Positions 17,120 to 25,542 of a DNA stretch of 64,000 bases are shown here, in pieces. Origin of the DNA: Albitalea sp966211955 (GTDB lineage: Bacteria > Pseudomonadota > Gammaproteobacteria > Burkholderiales > Burkholderiaceae_C). Made by a program: the position numbers and the translations under genes. Position 1 is the stretch's first letter, and every line of letters begins with the position of its first letter. Location of the stretch: the NCBI GenBank assembly GCA_966211955.1, contig CBIHOF010000002.1, forward strand, positions 248,001 to 312,000, in the 5' to 3' direction. A model generated the notes under the pieces. It was not told where the DNA came from and did no database searches. It saw only the letters and a program-made list of their open reading frames with translations.

Positions 17120-17131
17120 GGAGCAGTACCC

Positions 17132-18649
17132 ATGGCACACAGCCAGTCCGCGCCGATCGGCGACAGCCTGCCGGCGGATGCCGACGGTGTCTTGAAGCTT
17201 GCGGCGCAGTCCATGTTCGACACCTTCGCACACACGGCGATGGGCATGATGGTGGTGGACCGCGAGCACCGTATCGTGTGGATCAGCGACGGCTACAAGC
17301 GCTTCCTGCCGGCGCTCGGGCATGAGGAATCTGACTTCGTCGGCCGCAGGGTGGAAGAAGTGGTGCCCAACACGCTGATGGCGCAGGTGATCGACAGCGG
17401 ACAGCCCATCCTCGTGGACCTGCTCACCAACCAGGCCGGCACCTTTCTCGTCAGCCGGCTGCCGCTGCGCAATGAGCACGGCGAGATCCTCGGGGCCATG
17501 GGCATGGTGCTGCTGGACCACCCCGAGACGACGATGCAGCCGCTGATCGCGAAGTTCAGCCGCCTGCAGCGCGAACTCGAAGACGCACGCCAGCAGCTCG
17601 CGGCGCAGCGCCGGCCGAAGTACACCGTGGCGAGCTTCATCGGCGCGGGGCCTGCGGCCATGGAAGTCAAGCGGCAAGCGCGTCGCGTCGCGCAGACTGA
17701 CAGCACCGTGCTGCTGCTGGGCGAGACGGGCACCGGCAAGGAGTTGCTGGCCCACGGCATCCACGCGGCCAGCTCGCGCGCGGGCCGGCCCTTCGTGGGT
17801 GTGAACATCGCGGCGGTGCCGGACACCTTGCTCGAAGCGGAGTTCTTCGGCGTGGCTGCGGGCGCCTACACCGGCGCCGACCGCAAGGGCCGCGACGGCA
17901 AGTTCAAGCTGGCCGACGGCGGCACGCTCTTTCTGGACGAGATCGGCGACATGCCGCTGGCGCTGCAGGCCAAATTGCTGCGCGTGCTGCAGGAGCAGGA
18001 GGTGGAGCCGCTGGGCAGCAACCAGGTGCAGCGGGTGGACGTGCGCATCATCGCGGCCACGAGCCGCGACTTGCCGGCGATGGTCGCGGCAGGCAGCTTT
18101 CGCGCCGACCTCTACTACCGGCTCAACGTGCTGCCCATCCGCCTGCCTGCGCTGCGAGAGCGGCTGGGCGACATCGAGGCGCTGGTGGAAGCACTCGCCG
18201 ACGACATTGCGCGACGCAGCGGCACGCCCCCCAAGAGCCTCAGCCCCGATGCGCTGGAACTGCTCGCCGTGCAAAGCTGGCCGGGCAACATCCGCGAGCT
18301 GCGCAACGTGCTGGAGCAGGCCACGCTGATGACCGACGACCTGCAGCTCACAGTGGCGCATTTCAAGGGGGCGGGGTTGGGGGCGGGCGCGATGCCGGGG
18401 GCCGCTGGCGTGGCATCGCCGAGCGCACCGCCGCTGGTCACGCATGCGCATGCGGGGGCACCGTCGAGCATCGGGAGCGCCTTGCCGTCCATCAAGCCGC
18501 TGCCGCAGGCCATCGCGGAGCTGGAGATCCAGGCCATCCGCGACGCGCTCGCCGCGACCGGCGGCAACAAGCTCGCGGCGTCGCGACTGCTGGGCATCTC
18601 GCGCGCAACGCTGTACGAGAAACTGCCGATGCTGGCGAAGGTGACCTGA
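17132..18649 (+). CDS. Sigma54-dependent transcriptional activator (PAS-AAA-Fis HTH)
   Basis: 505 residues; ATG at 17132 after AGGAGCAGTACCC. An N-terminal PAS-like sensor covers about 28-130 (GMMVVDREHRIVWISDGYKRF, LGAMGMVLLDHP). The AAA+ domain (about 165-395) has Walker A GETGTGKE (197-204), the sigma54-contact loop as GAYTGA (244-249, Phe replaced by Tyr) and Walker B GGTLFLDE (263-270). A Fis-type HTH ends the protein (NKLAASRLLGISRATLYEKL). It lies upstream of, and co-directional with, the PHB/ABC operon, which has a sigma54 promoter. P. aeruginosa HbcR is a precedent for a sigma54 activator of 3-hydroxybutyrate metabolism. Confidence 0.9.
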   Translation: MAHSQSAPIGDSLPADADGVLKLAAQSMFDTFAHTAMGMMVVDREHRIVWISDGYKRFLPALGHEESDFVGRRVEEVVPNTLMAQVIDSGQPILVDLLTNQAGTFLVSRLPLRNEHGEILGAMGMVLLDHPETTMQPLIAKFSRLQRELEDARQQLAAQRRPKYTVASFIGAGPAAMEVKRQARRVAQTDSTVLLLGETGTGKELLAHGIHAASSRAGRPFVGVNIAAVPDTLLEAEFFGVAAGAYTGADRKGRDGKFKLADGGTLFLDEIGDMPLALQAKLLRVLQEQEVEPLGSNQVQRVDVRIIAATSRDLPAMVAAGSFRADLYYRLNVLPIRLPALRERLGDIEALVEALADDIARRSGTPPKSLSPDALELLAVQSWPGNIRELRNVLEQATLMTDDLQLTVAHFKGAGLGAGAMPGAAGVASPSAPPLVTHAHAGAPSSIGSALPSIKPLPQAIAELEIQAIRDALAATGGNKLAASRLLGISRATLYEKLPMLAKVT

Positions 18650-18772
18650 AGCGGCGGGCGCTCGAGCGAGGGCGATCGATCTGTGTCCTGTGTGGTTGAA
18701 CAAGACTCCCGCATGAACCCGCGAGCGCATCCAGGTCCAAGGCGCACCGGAGCGCACACGCGCAAAGACCCC

Positions 18773-18807
18773 TGTCCGCAAATCAGTCGCCGCCTGTTTG
18801 CCGGACA
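18773..18807. promoter_or_regulatory. Candidate upstream activator site for the sigma54 promoter
   Basis: TGTCCGCAAA (18773-18782) and TTTGCCGGACA (18797-18807) form an interrupted inverted repeat with one extra base. It lies about 120-150 bp upstream of the -24 element, a usual distance for activator binding. A further TGTCCGA lies at 18871-18877. The rest of the 18650-18976 gap shows no gene. Confidence 0.45.
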
Positions 18808-18925
18808 ATGACTTTTCGCGGATCGTCCGACGACTGGACGGTTCATTCGAGGCTGTCGGTCCAAATGGGCTGTCCGATGCTTCGCGACTCATCTTCTTTG
18901 CGGGTTTGCACTGAGATGGAGCGCA

Positions 18926-18941
18926 TGGCATGGGCCTTGCC
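18926..18941 (+). promoter_or_regulatory. Sigma54 (-24/-12) promoter of the PHB/ABC operon
   Basis: TGGCATGGGCCTTGCC matches TGGCAYR-N4-TTGCW with exact GG-to-GC spacing. The predicted start is about 12 nt downstream of the GC, leaving a short leader before the RBS CAGGAGACAAGACCC and the ATG at 18977. The sigma54 activator gene is immediately upstream. Confidence 0.75.
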
Positions 18942-18976
18942 TTTTGGGACCGAACAATTCCCAGGAGACAAGACCC

Positions 18977-20179
18977 ATGACCCGAGTCACCCACCGTCGC
19001 TTGCTGCTTGCTTCGATGCTCGCATCCGCCTTCGTCGTGCCCACGCTCGCGCACGCCGCCGACGCGAAAGAGATCCGCATCGCGCACGTCTACAGCAAGA
19101 CCGGCCCGCTCGAAGCCTATGGCAAGCAGACGCAGACCGGCCTGATGATGGGCCTGGACTACGCCACCAACGGCACGATGACGGTGAACGGCAAGAAGCT
19201 CGTCGTCATCGAGAAGGACGACCAGGGTAAGCCTGACGTGGGCAAGAGCCTGCTCGCCGCGGCCTACGGCGACGACAAGGCGGACATCGCCGTCGGCCCG
19301 TCGTCCTCGGGCGTGGCGCTGGCGCTGCTGCCGGTGGCCGAGGAGTACAAGAAGATCCTGCTGGTGGAGCCGGCAGTCGCCGATTCGATCACCGGCGACA
19401 AGTGGAACAAGTACATCTTCCGCACCGGCCGCAACAGCTCGCAAGATGCCATCTCCAATGCGGTGACGCTGGACAAGGCGGGCACGAACATCGTGACGCT
19501 TGCGCAGGACTACGCCTTCGGCCGCGACGGCGTGAAGGCCTTCAAGGACGCGATCCACAAGGCCAAGATCGTCCATGAAGAGTACCTGCCGGCCAACACC
19601 ACCGACTTCACCGCCGGTGCGCAACGCATCATCGACAAGCTCAAGGACTTGCCGGGTCGCAAGGTGATCTGGATCGTCTGGGCCGGCGCGGGCAACCCGT
19701 TCAAGATCGCCGACCTCGACCTGAAGCGCTACGGCATCGAGATCTCGACCGGCGGCAACATCCTGCCGGCGATGGCCGCGTACAAGAACTTCCCGGGCAT
19801 GGAAGGCGCGACCTACTACTACTTCGGCATCCCGAAGAACCCGGCGAATGAGTGGCTGGTGGCCAACCACTACAAGAAGTACCAGACCCCGCCGGATTTC
19901 TTCACCGCGGGCGGCATGTCCGCTGGCATCGCGCTCGTGGAAGCGCTCAAGAAGTCGGGTGGCGACACCAACACGGAGAAGCTCATCAAGACGATGGAAG
20001 GCATGAGCTTCGAGACCCCGAAGGGCAAGATGACCTTCCGCAAGGAAGACCACCAGGCCATGCAGAGCATGTACCACTTCAAGATCAAGGTGGACCCGGC
20101 CTTCGCATGGGGCGTGCCGGAGCTGGTGCGCGAGATCAAGCCTGAGGAAATGAACGTCCCGATCAAGAACAAGCGCTGA
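18977..20179 (+). CDS. Liv-type (HAAT family) ABC transporter substrate-binding protein
   Basis: 400 residues with a signal peptide (LLLASMLASAFVVPTLAHA). Two-lobed periplasmic-binding fold: IRIAHVYSKTGPLEAYGKQT, ADIAVGPSSSGVALALLPV, NIVTLAQDYAFGRDGVKAFK and YYYFGIPKNPANEWLV. It is about 400 residues, longer than LivJ-type proteins. The ATPase and permease genes of the same family follow after an inserted PHB depolymerase gene. First gene after the sigma54 promoter. Ligand inferred: 3-hydroxybutyrate or short oligomers, not demonstrated. Confidence 0.87.
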   Translation: MTRVTHRRLLLASMLASAFVVPTLAHAADAKEIRIAHVYSKTGPLEAYGKQTQTGLMMGLDYATNGTMTVNGKKLVVIEKDDQGKPDVGKSLLAAAYGDDKADIAVGPSSSGVALALLPVAEEYKKILLVEPAVADSITGDKWNKYIFRTGRNSSQDAISNAVTLDKAGTNIVTLAQDYAFGRDGVKAFKDAIHKAKIVHEEYLPANTTDFTAGAQRIIDKLKDLPGRKVIWIVWAGAGNPFKIADLDLKRYGIEISTGGNILPAMAAYKNFPGMEGATYYYFGIPKNPANEWLVANHYKKYQTPPDFFTAGGMSAGIALVEALKKSGGDTNTEKLIKTMEGMSFETPKGKMTFRKEDHQAMQSMYHFKIKVDPAFAWGVPELVREIKPEEMNVPIKNKR

Positions 20180-20210
20180 TCGGAACAGAGCGCCGAGGCG
20201 CTCAGAAGAC

Positions 20211-20253
20211 TCCCTCCCCCGCTGGGGGAGGCCCTCCCCCAGCGGGGGAGGGA
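20211..20253. repeat. 43-nt perfect palindrome made of two REP-like units
   Basis: Two 21-nt arms around one central C at 20232. Each arm is itself a small hairpin: CCCTCCCCC-GCT-GGGGGAGG then its inverse with AGC. It sits in the 154-bp gap between the binding-protein and depolymerase genes. The units are of the same type as three copies inside uvrA. It may limit read-through or protect the upstream mRNA, giving more binding protein than downstream products. Confidence 0.8.
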
Positions 20254-20333
20254 GCCATCCGAAGCCTCCGGGCGAGAGGTGCCTTCCGAGAAGATCCTTC
20301 CCAGCAGTCGGGAGGACACAGGAGACAAAAGGC

Positions 20334-21827
20334 ATGACGTTTCAACGCTTCAGAACCTGGTCGCTCGCAGCGCTCGTCGCCACCGCGACCTTCGCGGCGC
20401 AGGCCACACCGCTGCCCGCGCTCGTGGTGGACAAGTCGCAGATCACCGTGTCCGGCCTCTCGTCGGGCGGCTTCATGGCCAACCAGCTCGGCTACGCCTA
20501 TTCATCGACCTTCAAGGGCATCGGCGTGTTCGCCGGCGGCCCCTACATGTGCGCGGGCCACAGCAACTACACCGCCTGCATGTACAACGCCAGCATCAGC
20601 GCGAGCATGCTCAGCACCATGCAGGCGGACATCAACAACTGGAGCGGCACGGCCAACGATTCCAAGGCCAACGTCGCCAACCAGAAGATCTTCATGTTCG
20701 TGGGCACGAGCGATTACACCGTCGGCCCCAACCCGATGAACGCGGTGCAGACGCAGTACACCAACAATGGCGTTCCCGCGGCCAACCTCGACTACATCCA
20801 GCGCGCAAGCACGGCGCACGTCTTCCCGACCGACTTCGACAGCACCGGCAACAACGCCTGCAGCAGCACCGCGTCGCCCTACATCAGCAACTGCGGCTAC
20901 GACGGCGCCAAGGCGGCCTTCACCAAGTTCTACGGCACACTCAATGCGCGCAACAACGCGCCGGCCGCGGGCAACTACATCCAGTTCGACCAGACGGCCT
21001 TCACCACCAACGCGGGCATGTCACCGACCGGCTGGGTCTACGTGCCGGCCAACTGCGCGGCAGGGGCGACTTGCAGGCTCCACGTGGCATTGCACGGCTG
21101 CCAGCAGAACTACGACACCATCGGCGACAAGTTCGTGAAGAACACCGGCTACACGCGCTGGGCCGACACCAACAGCATCATCGTGCTCTTCCCGCAGACG
21201 CGCGTGGACAACACCAGCCACAGCACCTCGGCCAGCGGGTCGCTCGCCAACGGCAACGGCTGCTGGGACTGGATCGGCTGGTACGGCAGCAACTTCGCGC
21301 AGAAGGCCGGCACGCAGCAGGCGGCCATCAAGGCGATGGTGGACAAGCTGGCCTCGGGCACCGGCGGCGGCGGTGGCGGCGGCACGCTGCCTGCGCCCAC
21401 CGGTGTTGCCACCTCGGGCGCGACCAACACCAGCATGGTCGTGAGCTGGTCCGCGGTGAGCGGCGCGAGCGGCTACAACGTCTACCGAAACGGCGTCAAG
21501 GTCAATGCATCGCTGGTCGCATCATCGACCTATACCGACAGCGGCTTGTCGCCTGCCACGACCTACAGCTGGACAGTGCGCGCGGTCGATTCCGGCGGCG
21601 CGGAAGGCGCGACCTCGTCGCCTGCCAGCGGCACGACGACGGGCGCGGCGGCGGTCTGCACCACCGCATCGAACTACGCACACACCACGGCAGGCCGTGC
21701 CCACCAGAGCGGCGGGTATGCCTACGCGAACGGATCGAACCAGAACATGGGCCTGTGGAACGTCTTCGTCACGACGACGCTCAAGCAGACCGGCGCCAAC
21801 TACTACGTGATCGGAACGTGCCCGTAA
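20334..21827 (+). CDS. Extracellular polyhydroxybutyrate (PHB) depolymerase
   Basis: 497 residues; RBS ACAGGAGACAAAAGGC; signal peptide ending at AQA. The lipase box GLSSG (41-45, Ser43) is near the N-terminus, with Asp127 (VGTSDYTVG) and His162 (TAHVFP); the order and spacing match the circularly permuted PHB depolymerase of Penicillium funiculosum (S39, D121, H155). A second conserved part (HVALHGCQQNYDTIG, NGCWDWIGWYG) leads to a Gly-rich hinge, an Fn3-like linker (about 365-445, PTGVATSGATNTSMVVSW) and a C-terminal putative PHB-binding domain (about 445-497). It should release 3-hydroxybutyrate oligomers outside the cell. It lies inside the ABC transporter operon, 17 bp before the first ATPase gene. 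Confidence 0.9.
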   Translation: MTFQRFRTWSLAALVATATFAAQATPLPALVVDKSQITVSGLSSGGFMANQLGYAYSSTFKGIGVFAGGPYMCAGHSNYTACMYNASISASMLSTMQADINNWSGTANDSKANVANQKIFMFVGTSDYTVGPNPMNAVQTQYTNNGVPAANLDYIQRASTAHVFPTDFDSTGNNACSSTASPYISNCGYDGAKAAFTKFYGTLNARNNAPAAGNYIQFDQTAFTTNAGMSPTGWVYVPANCAAGATCRLHVALHGCQQNYDTIGDKFVKNTGYTRWADTNSIIVLFPQTRVDNTSHSTSASGSLANGNGCWDWIGWYGSNFAQKAGTQQAAIKAMVDKLASGTGGGGGGGTLPAPTGVATSGATNTSMVVSWSAVSGASGYNVYRNGVKVNASLVASSTYTDSGLSPATTYSWTVRAVDSGGAEGATSSPASGTTTGAAAVCTTASNYAHTTAGRAHQSGGYAYANGSNQNMGLWNVFVTTTLKQTGANYYVIGTCP

Positions 21828-21843
21828 GGGACCACCACAACGC

Positions 21844-22599
21844 ATGCTCGAGACCCAGAACCTCACCATCCGCTTCGGGGGGCACGTGGCCGTGGACCAC
21901 GTGAGCTGCAGCTTCGCGCCGGGGACGCTGACGGCCATCGTCGGCCCCAACGGCGCGGGCAAGACGACGTACTTCAACCTGGTCTCGGGCCAGCTGCGCG
22001 CGAGCGAGGGGCGCGTGCTGCTGGATGGCGTGGACATCACCCACGACAGCCCGTCCTCGCGCACGCACCGCGGGTTGGGGCGGGCCTTCCAGCTCACGCA
22101 GCTGTTTCCGAATCTCTCGGTATTGGAAAACGTGCGGCTCGCGGTGCAGGCGCGGCGCAAGCAGGGCCTGAACCTGTGGTCTGTGTGGCTGGACCATCGC
22201 TCCACGCTCGAACGCGCGCATGAGCTCGTCGCTCGCGTGAAGCTGGCTGATCGCGCCGATGCGGCCGCGAGCAGCCTGCCGCACGGCGACCAGCGCAAGC
22301 TCGAAGTGGCGATGCTGATGGCGCTGGAGCCGCGCGTGTACATGTTCGACGAGCCGACAGCCGGCATGAGCGTGGACGACGTGCCGGTGATCCTCGACCT
22401 CATCCGCGCGCTCAAGGCCGAGCGCGACAAGGTCATCCTGCTGGTGGAGCACAAGATGGACGTGGTGCGTGAGCTGGCGGACCGCATCATCGTGCTGCAC
22501 AACGGGCAGCTCGTGGCCGATGGCGACCCGGCGGAGGTGATTGCATCGCCGGTGGTGCAGAACGCCTATCTCGGCATCGCGCCGGCGGAGGCTGCATGA
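21844..22599 (+). CDS. livG: ABC transporter ATP-binding protein, LivG type
   Basis: 251 residues. Walker A GPNGAGKTT (about 36-44), Q-loop AFQLTQLFPNLSV, signature LPHGDQRKLEVAMLM (the usual degenerate LSYG-type signature of LivG), Walker B VYMFDEPTAGM and H-loop LLVEHKMDVV. It energises import with its LivF partner. ATG follows the depolymerase stop by 16 bp and the gene ends with an ATGA overlap into livF. The symbol reflects the family only; the cargo is probably not an amino acid in this locus. Confidence 0.9.
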   Translation: MLETQNLTIRFGGHVAVDHVSCSFAPGTLTAIVGPNGAGKTTYFNLVSGQLRASEGRVLLDGVDITHDSPSSRTHRGLGRAFQLTQLFPNLSVLENVRLAVQARRKQGLNLWSVWLDHRSTLERAHELVARVKLADRADAAASSLPHGDQRKLEVAMLMALEPRVYMFDEPTAGMSVDDVPVILDLIRALKAERDKVILLVEHKMDVVRELADRIIVLHNGQLVADGDPAEVIASPVVQNAYLGIAPAEAA

Positions 22600-23345
22600 G
22601 CGGGGCCATCCTTCAACTCCAAGGCGTGCACACGCACATTGGGGCGTATCACATCCTCCACGGCGTCGACTTCGAGGTGCCGACGGGGCAGGTCACCATG
22701 CTCCTCGGCCGCAACGGCGCCGGCAAGACGACCACGCTGCGGACCATCATGGGGCTGTGGCAGGCTTCGCGAGGCAACGTCTTCTTCGACGGCCGCGCCA
22801 TCGGCGGCGAGAAGGGGCGGCTCACCACGCCCGACATCTCCACGCTCGGCATCGCCTACGTGCCCGAGAACATGGGCATCTTCAGCGACCTGTCGGTGCG
22901 CGAGAACATCCTCCTGGCCGCACGCAAGGCACGCAGCATCGACGACATCGACACGCAGCGACTCGAATGGCTGTTCGGCCTCTTCCCGGCCATCCGCAAG
23001 TTCTGGCTGTACCCGGCGGGCAAGCTGTCGGGCGGGCAGAAGCAGATGCTCGCCATCTGCCGCGCCATGATCGAGCCGCGGCGGCTCTTGCTCATCGACG
23101 AGCCGAGCAAGGGCCTCGCGCCCGCCATCGTGCAGAACCTCATCGCGGCGCTGCGTGAACTGAAGACGACGCAGACCACCGTGCTGCTTGTCGAGCAGAA
23201 CTTCGCGATGGCCCGCGCCCTTGGCGACCACGTCGCGGTGATGGACGACGGCCGCGTCGTGCATCGGGGGGCGATGGCCGAGTTGGCGGACGACGAAAGC
23301 CTGCAGCACCGGCTGCTCGGCCTGTCGCTGGGAGCGCATCAATGA
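22596..23345 (+). CDS. livF: ABC transporter ATP-binding protein, LivF type
   Basis: 249 residues, ATGA-coupled to livG before and to livH after. Walker A GRNGAGKTTTLRTIMGL, LivF-typical GIAYVPENMGIFSDLSVRENI, signature KLSGGQKQMLAICRA, Walker B LLLIDEPSKGLAP and H-loop LLVEQNFAMA. Second ATPase of the heterodimer in a HAAT importer. Confidence 0.9.
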   Translation: MSGAILQLQGVHTHIGAYHILHGVDFEVPTGQVTMLLGRNGAGKTTTLRTIMGLWQASRGNVFFDGRAIGGEKGRLTTPDISTLGIAYVPENMGIFSDLSVRENILLAARKARSIDDIDTQRLEWLFGLFPAIRKFWLYPAGKLSGGQKQMLAICRAMIEPRRLLLIDEPSKGLAPAIVQNLIAALRELKTTQTTVLLVEQNFAMARALGDHVAVMDDGRVVHRGAMAELADDESLQHRLLGLSLGAHQ

Positions 23346-24373
23346 ACACCGTCACCACGTCCATGCCCGCCGCACCCACACCCTCCGCCATCCCCAAGGC
23401 CAGCTTCGACTGGCTGCCCATGGCGCTCGTCGCCGTGCTCGCGCTCGCTGCCTGGCCGCTCATCGGGTCCTCGTCCACCTGGCTCACGCTCACGGTGGCA
23501 GGCCTCGCGATGGGCATGATCATCTTCATCATCGCCTCGGGCCTCACGCTCGTCTTCGGCCTGATGGACGTGCTCAACTTCGGCCACGGCGTGTTCATTG
23601 CCATGGGCGCCTTCGTCGCGATGAGCGTGCTGGGCACCATGCCCGAATGGACGGCCTCGGCCAGCCTCTGGCGCAACCTCGCCGCCGTGCTGCCGGCGAT
23701 GCTCGCGGCCATGCTGGTGGCCGGCATCGTGGGCCTCGTCTTCGAGCGCCTGCTGGTGCGGCCGGTGTACGGCCAGCACCTCAAGCAGATCCTCATCACC
23801 ATGGGCGGCATGATCGTCGGCGAGGAGATCATCAAGGTCATCTGGGGCCCCGGCCCACAGGCCTTGCCGCTGCCCGAGGCGCTGAAGGGCGCGCTCATCT
23901 TCGGTGACGCCGCAGTCGAGAAATTCCGCCTGCTCGCGGTGGTGATCGGCGCGGCCGTGCTCATCGCGATGCTCTTCACGTTGAACCGCACCAAGATCGG
24001 CCTCCTGATCCGTGCCGGCGTGCAAGACCGCGAGATGGTGGAGTCGCTCGGCTACCGCATCCGCCGCCTGTTCATCGGCGTGTTCGTTGCGGGCTCCGCG
24101 CTCGCGGGCCTGGGCGGCAGCCTCTGGGCGCTGTACCAGCAAGGCGTCACGCCGCAGATGGGCGCCAACGTCAACGTGCTGATCTTCATCGTCATCATCA
24201 TCGGCGGGCTCGGTTCCACGCTCGGCTGCTTCGTCGGCGCGCTGCTGATTGGTTTGCTTGCCAACTACGTCGGCTTCCTCGCGCCCAAGGTGGCGATGTT
24301 CTCCAACATCGGGCTCATGGTCCTCGTGCTGCTGTGGCGGCCGCAGGGGCTGTACCCGGTGGCGAATCGCTGA
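23342..24373 (+). CDS. livH: ABC transporter permease, LivH type
   Basis: 343 residues with about eight hydrophobic segments and a longer N-terminal extension (about 40 residues) than typical LivH. Family marks: GLTLVFGLMDVLNFGHGVFIAMGAF, VFERLLVRPVYGQ, GLLIRAGVQDREMVESLGY (EAA-like loop facing the ATPase) and GGLGSTLGCFVGALLIGL. Forms the membrane channel with the LivM-type partner. Start overlaps livF stop (ATGA). Confidence 0.9.
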   Translation: MNTVTTSMPAAPTPSAIPKASFDWLPMALVAVLALAAWPLIGSSSTWLTLTVAGLAMGMIIFIIASGLTLVFGLMDVLNFGHGVFIAMGAFVAMSVLGTMPEWTASASLWRNLAAVLPAMLAAMLVAGIVGLVFERLLVRPVYGQHLKQILITMGGMIVGEEIIKVIWGPGPQALPLPEALKGALIFGDAAVEKFRLLAVVIGAAVLIAMLFTLNRTKIGLLIRAGVQDREMVESLGYRIRRLFIGVFVAGSALAGLGGSLWALYQQGVTPQMGANVNVLIFIVIIIGGLGSTLGCFVGALLIGLLANYVGFLAPKVAMFSNIGLMVLVLLWRPQGLYPVANR

Positions 24374-24383
24374 AGGCACGCAC

Positions 24384-25466
24384 ATGCTGAACCGCTTGCT
24401 CTCCCACGACCTGCCGCGCAACCGCTGGCTGAGCATCCTGCTCATCGCCATCGTGCTCGGCCTCGCGCTCACGCCCTTCCTCTTCCCCGGCACCAAGGCG
24501 CTCAACGTCGCCGCGAAGATCCTCGTCTTCATCGTGCTCGTCGCGAGCTTCGACCTGCTGCTGGGCTACACCGGCATCGTGAGCTTCGCACACACGATGT
24601 TCTTCGGCATCGGTGCTTACGGCGTCGCCATTGCCAGCACGCGGCTCGGTGCCGGCTGGGACGCGGTGCTCATCGGCGTCGCAGCAGCGCTCGTCGTGTC
24701 GCTCGCGCTGTCTCTGCTCATCGGCCTGTTCAGCCTGCGCGTGAAGGCCATCTTCTTCGCGATGATCACGCTCGCCGTCGCGTCCGCCTTCCTCACGCTC
24801 GCCTCTCAGTTGTCGGATTTCACCGGCGGCGAAGACGGCCTCAACTTCAAGGTGCCCGAGGCGCTGCAACCCGGCACGCAATACCTCGAAGACCCGTTCC
24901 TCGGCGCGAGCATCGACGGCCGCTTCGTCACCTACTACCTGCTGTTCTTCGTGGCGGTGCTGCTCGTGCTCGTGATGCTGCGCATCGTCAACTCGCCCTT
25001 CGGCCGCGTGCTGCAAGCCATCCGCGAGAACGACTTCCGCGCGGAAGCCATCGGATATCGGACGGTGGTTTTCCGCACGCTGAGCAACGTGCTCTCGGCA
25101 CTGTTCGCGACGCTGGCCGGTGCACTGCTCGCGCTCTGGCTGCGCTACAACGGCCCGGACACTTCGCTCTCCTTCGAGATCATGCTGGACATCCTGCTCA
25201 TCGTCGTCATCGGCGGCATGGGCACGATCTACGGCGCAGTGGTGGGCGGCACCTTGTTCCTGCTCGCGCAAAGCTACCTGCAAGACCTCATGAAGCTCGG
25301 CGCCTCCGCCGTCGAAGGCGTGCCGGTGCTCTCGCAATTCATCTCGCCGGACCGGTGGCTGCTCTGGCTGGGCATCCTCTTCGTTCTCTCGGTCTATCAC
25401 TTTCCAAGCGGCGTCGTCGGCCGAATGCGAGCCGCGCGACACAAGCATCCTCCCCCGAAGTCCTGA
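24384..25466 (+). CDS. livM: ABC transporter permease, LivM type
   Basis: 360 residues from ATG 24384, 10 bp after livH; an open frame further upstream is inside livH and rejected. Family marks: FDLLLGYTGIVSFAHTMFFGIGAYG, GLFSLRVKAIFFAMITLA, the ATPase-contacting loop GRVLQAIRENDFRAEAIGY and GGMGTIYGAVVGGTLFLL. Last ABC gene of the cluster; the oligomer hydrolase gene begins 76 bp later with its own RBS. Confidence 0.9.
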   Translation: MLNRLLSHDLPRNRWLSILLIAIVLGLALTPFLFPGTKALNVAAKILVFIVLVASFDLLLGYTGIVSFAHTMFFGIGAYGVAIASTRLGAGWDAVLIGVAAALVVSLALSLLIGLFSLRVKAIFFAMITLAVASAFLTLASQLSDFTGGEDGLNFKVPEALQPGTQYLEDPFLGASIDGRFVTYYLLFFVAVLLVLVMLRIVNSPFGRVLQAIRENDFRAEAIGYRTVVFRTLSNVLSALFATLAGALLALWLRYNGPDTSLSFEIMLDILLIVVIGGMGTIYGAVVGGTLFLLAQSYLQDLMKLGASAVEGVPVLSQFISPDRWLLWLGILFVLSVYHFPSGVVGRMRAARHKHPPPKS

Positions 25467-25542
25467 GGCCAACGCGCCTGTGGGCGGCAGCCGCCGCCGG
25501 CTTGCGCACGCCTGTACACCAACAATCACAGGAGAAGACACG

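Noticed and set aside
16865..17131. A sigma54 promoter for the TTT/matB operon facing left
   Set aside because: GCAAGGCGTCTGCTG has partial similarity on the minus strand but lacks the invariant GG of the -24 element.
18365..18400. G-rich run in the activator gene as another REP-like unit
   Set aside because: It is a GGGGCGGGG-type low-complexity linker without inverted arms.
17060..20335. A 1091-codon minus-strand frame opposite the sigma54 activator and binding-protein genes
   Set aside because: Composition is His/Arg/Val-rich shadow sequence with no domain; the plus-strand genes explain the region.
21361..21385. GGCGGC repeat in the depolymerase gene as a structural or unstable repeat
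   Set aside because: It codes for the Gly-rich hinge between catalytic and Fn3-like domains, usual for modular secreted enzymes.
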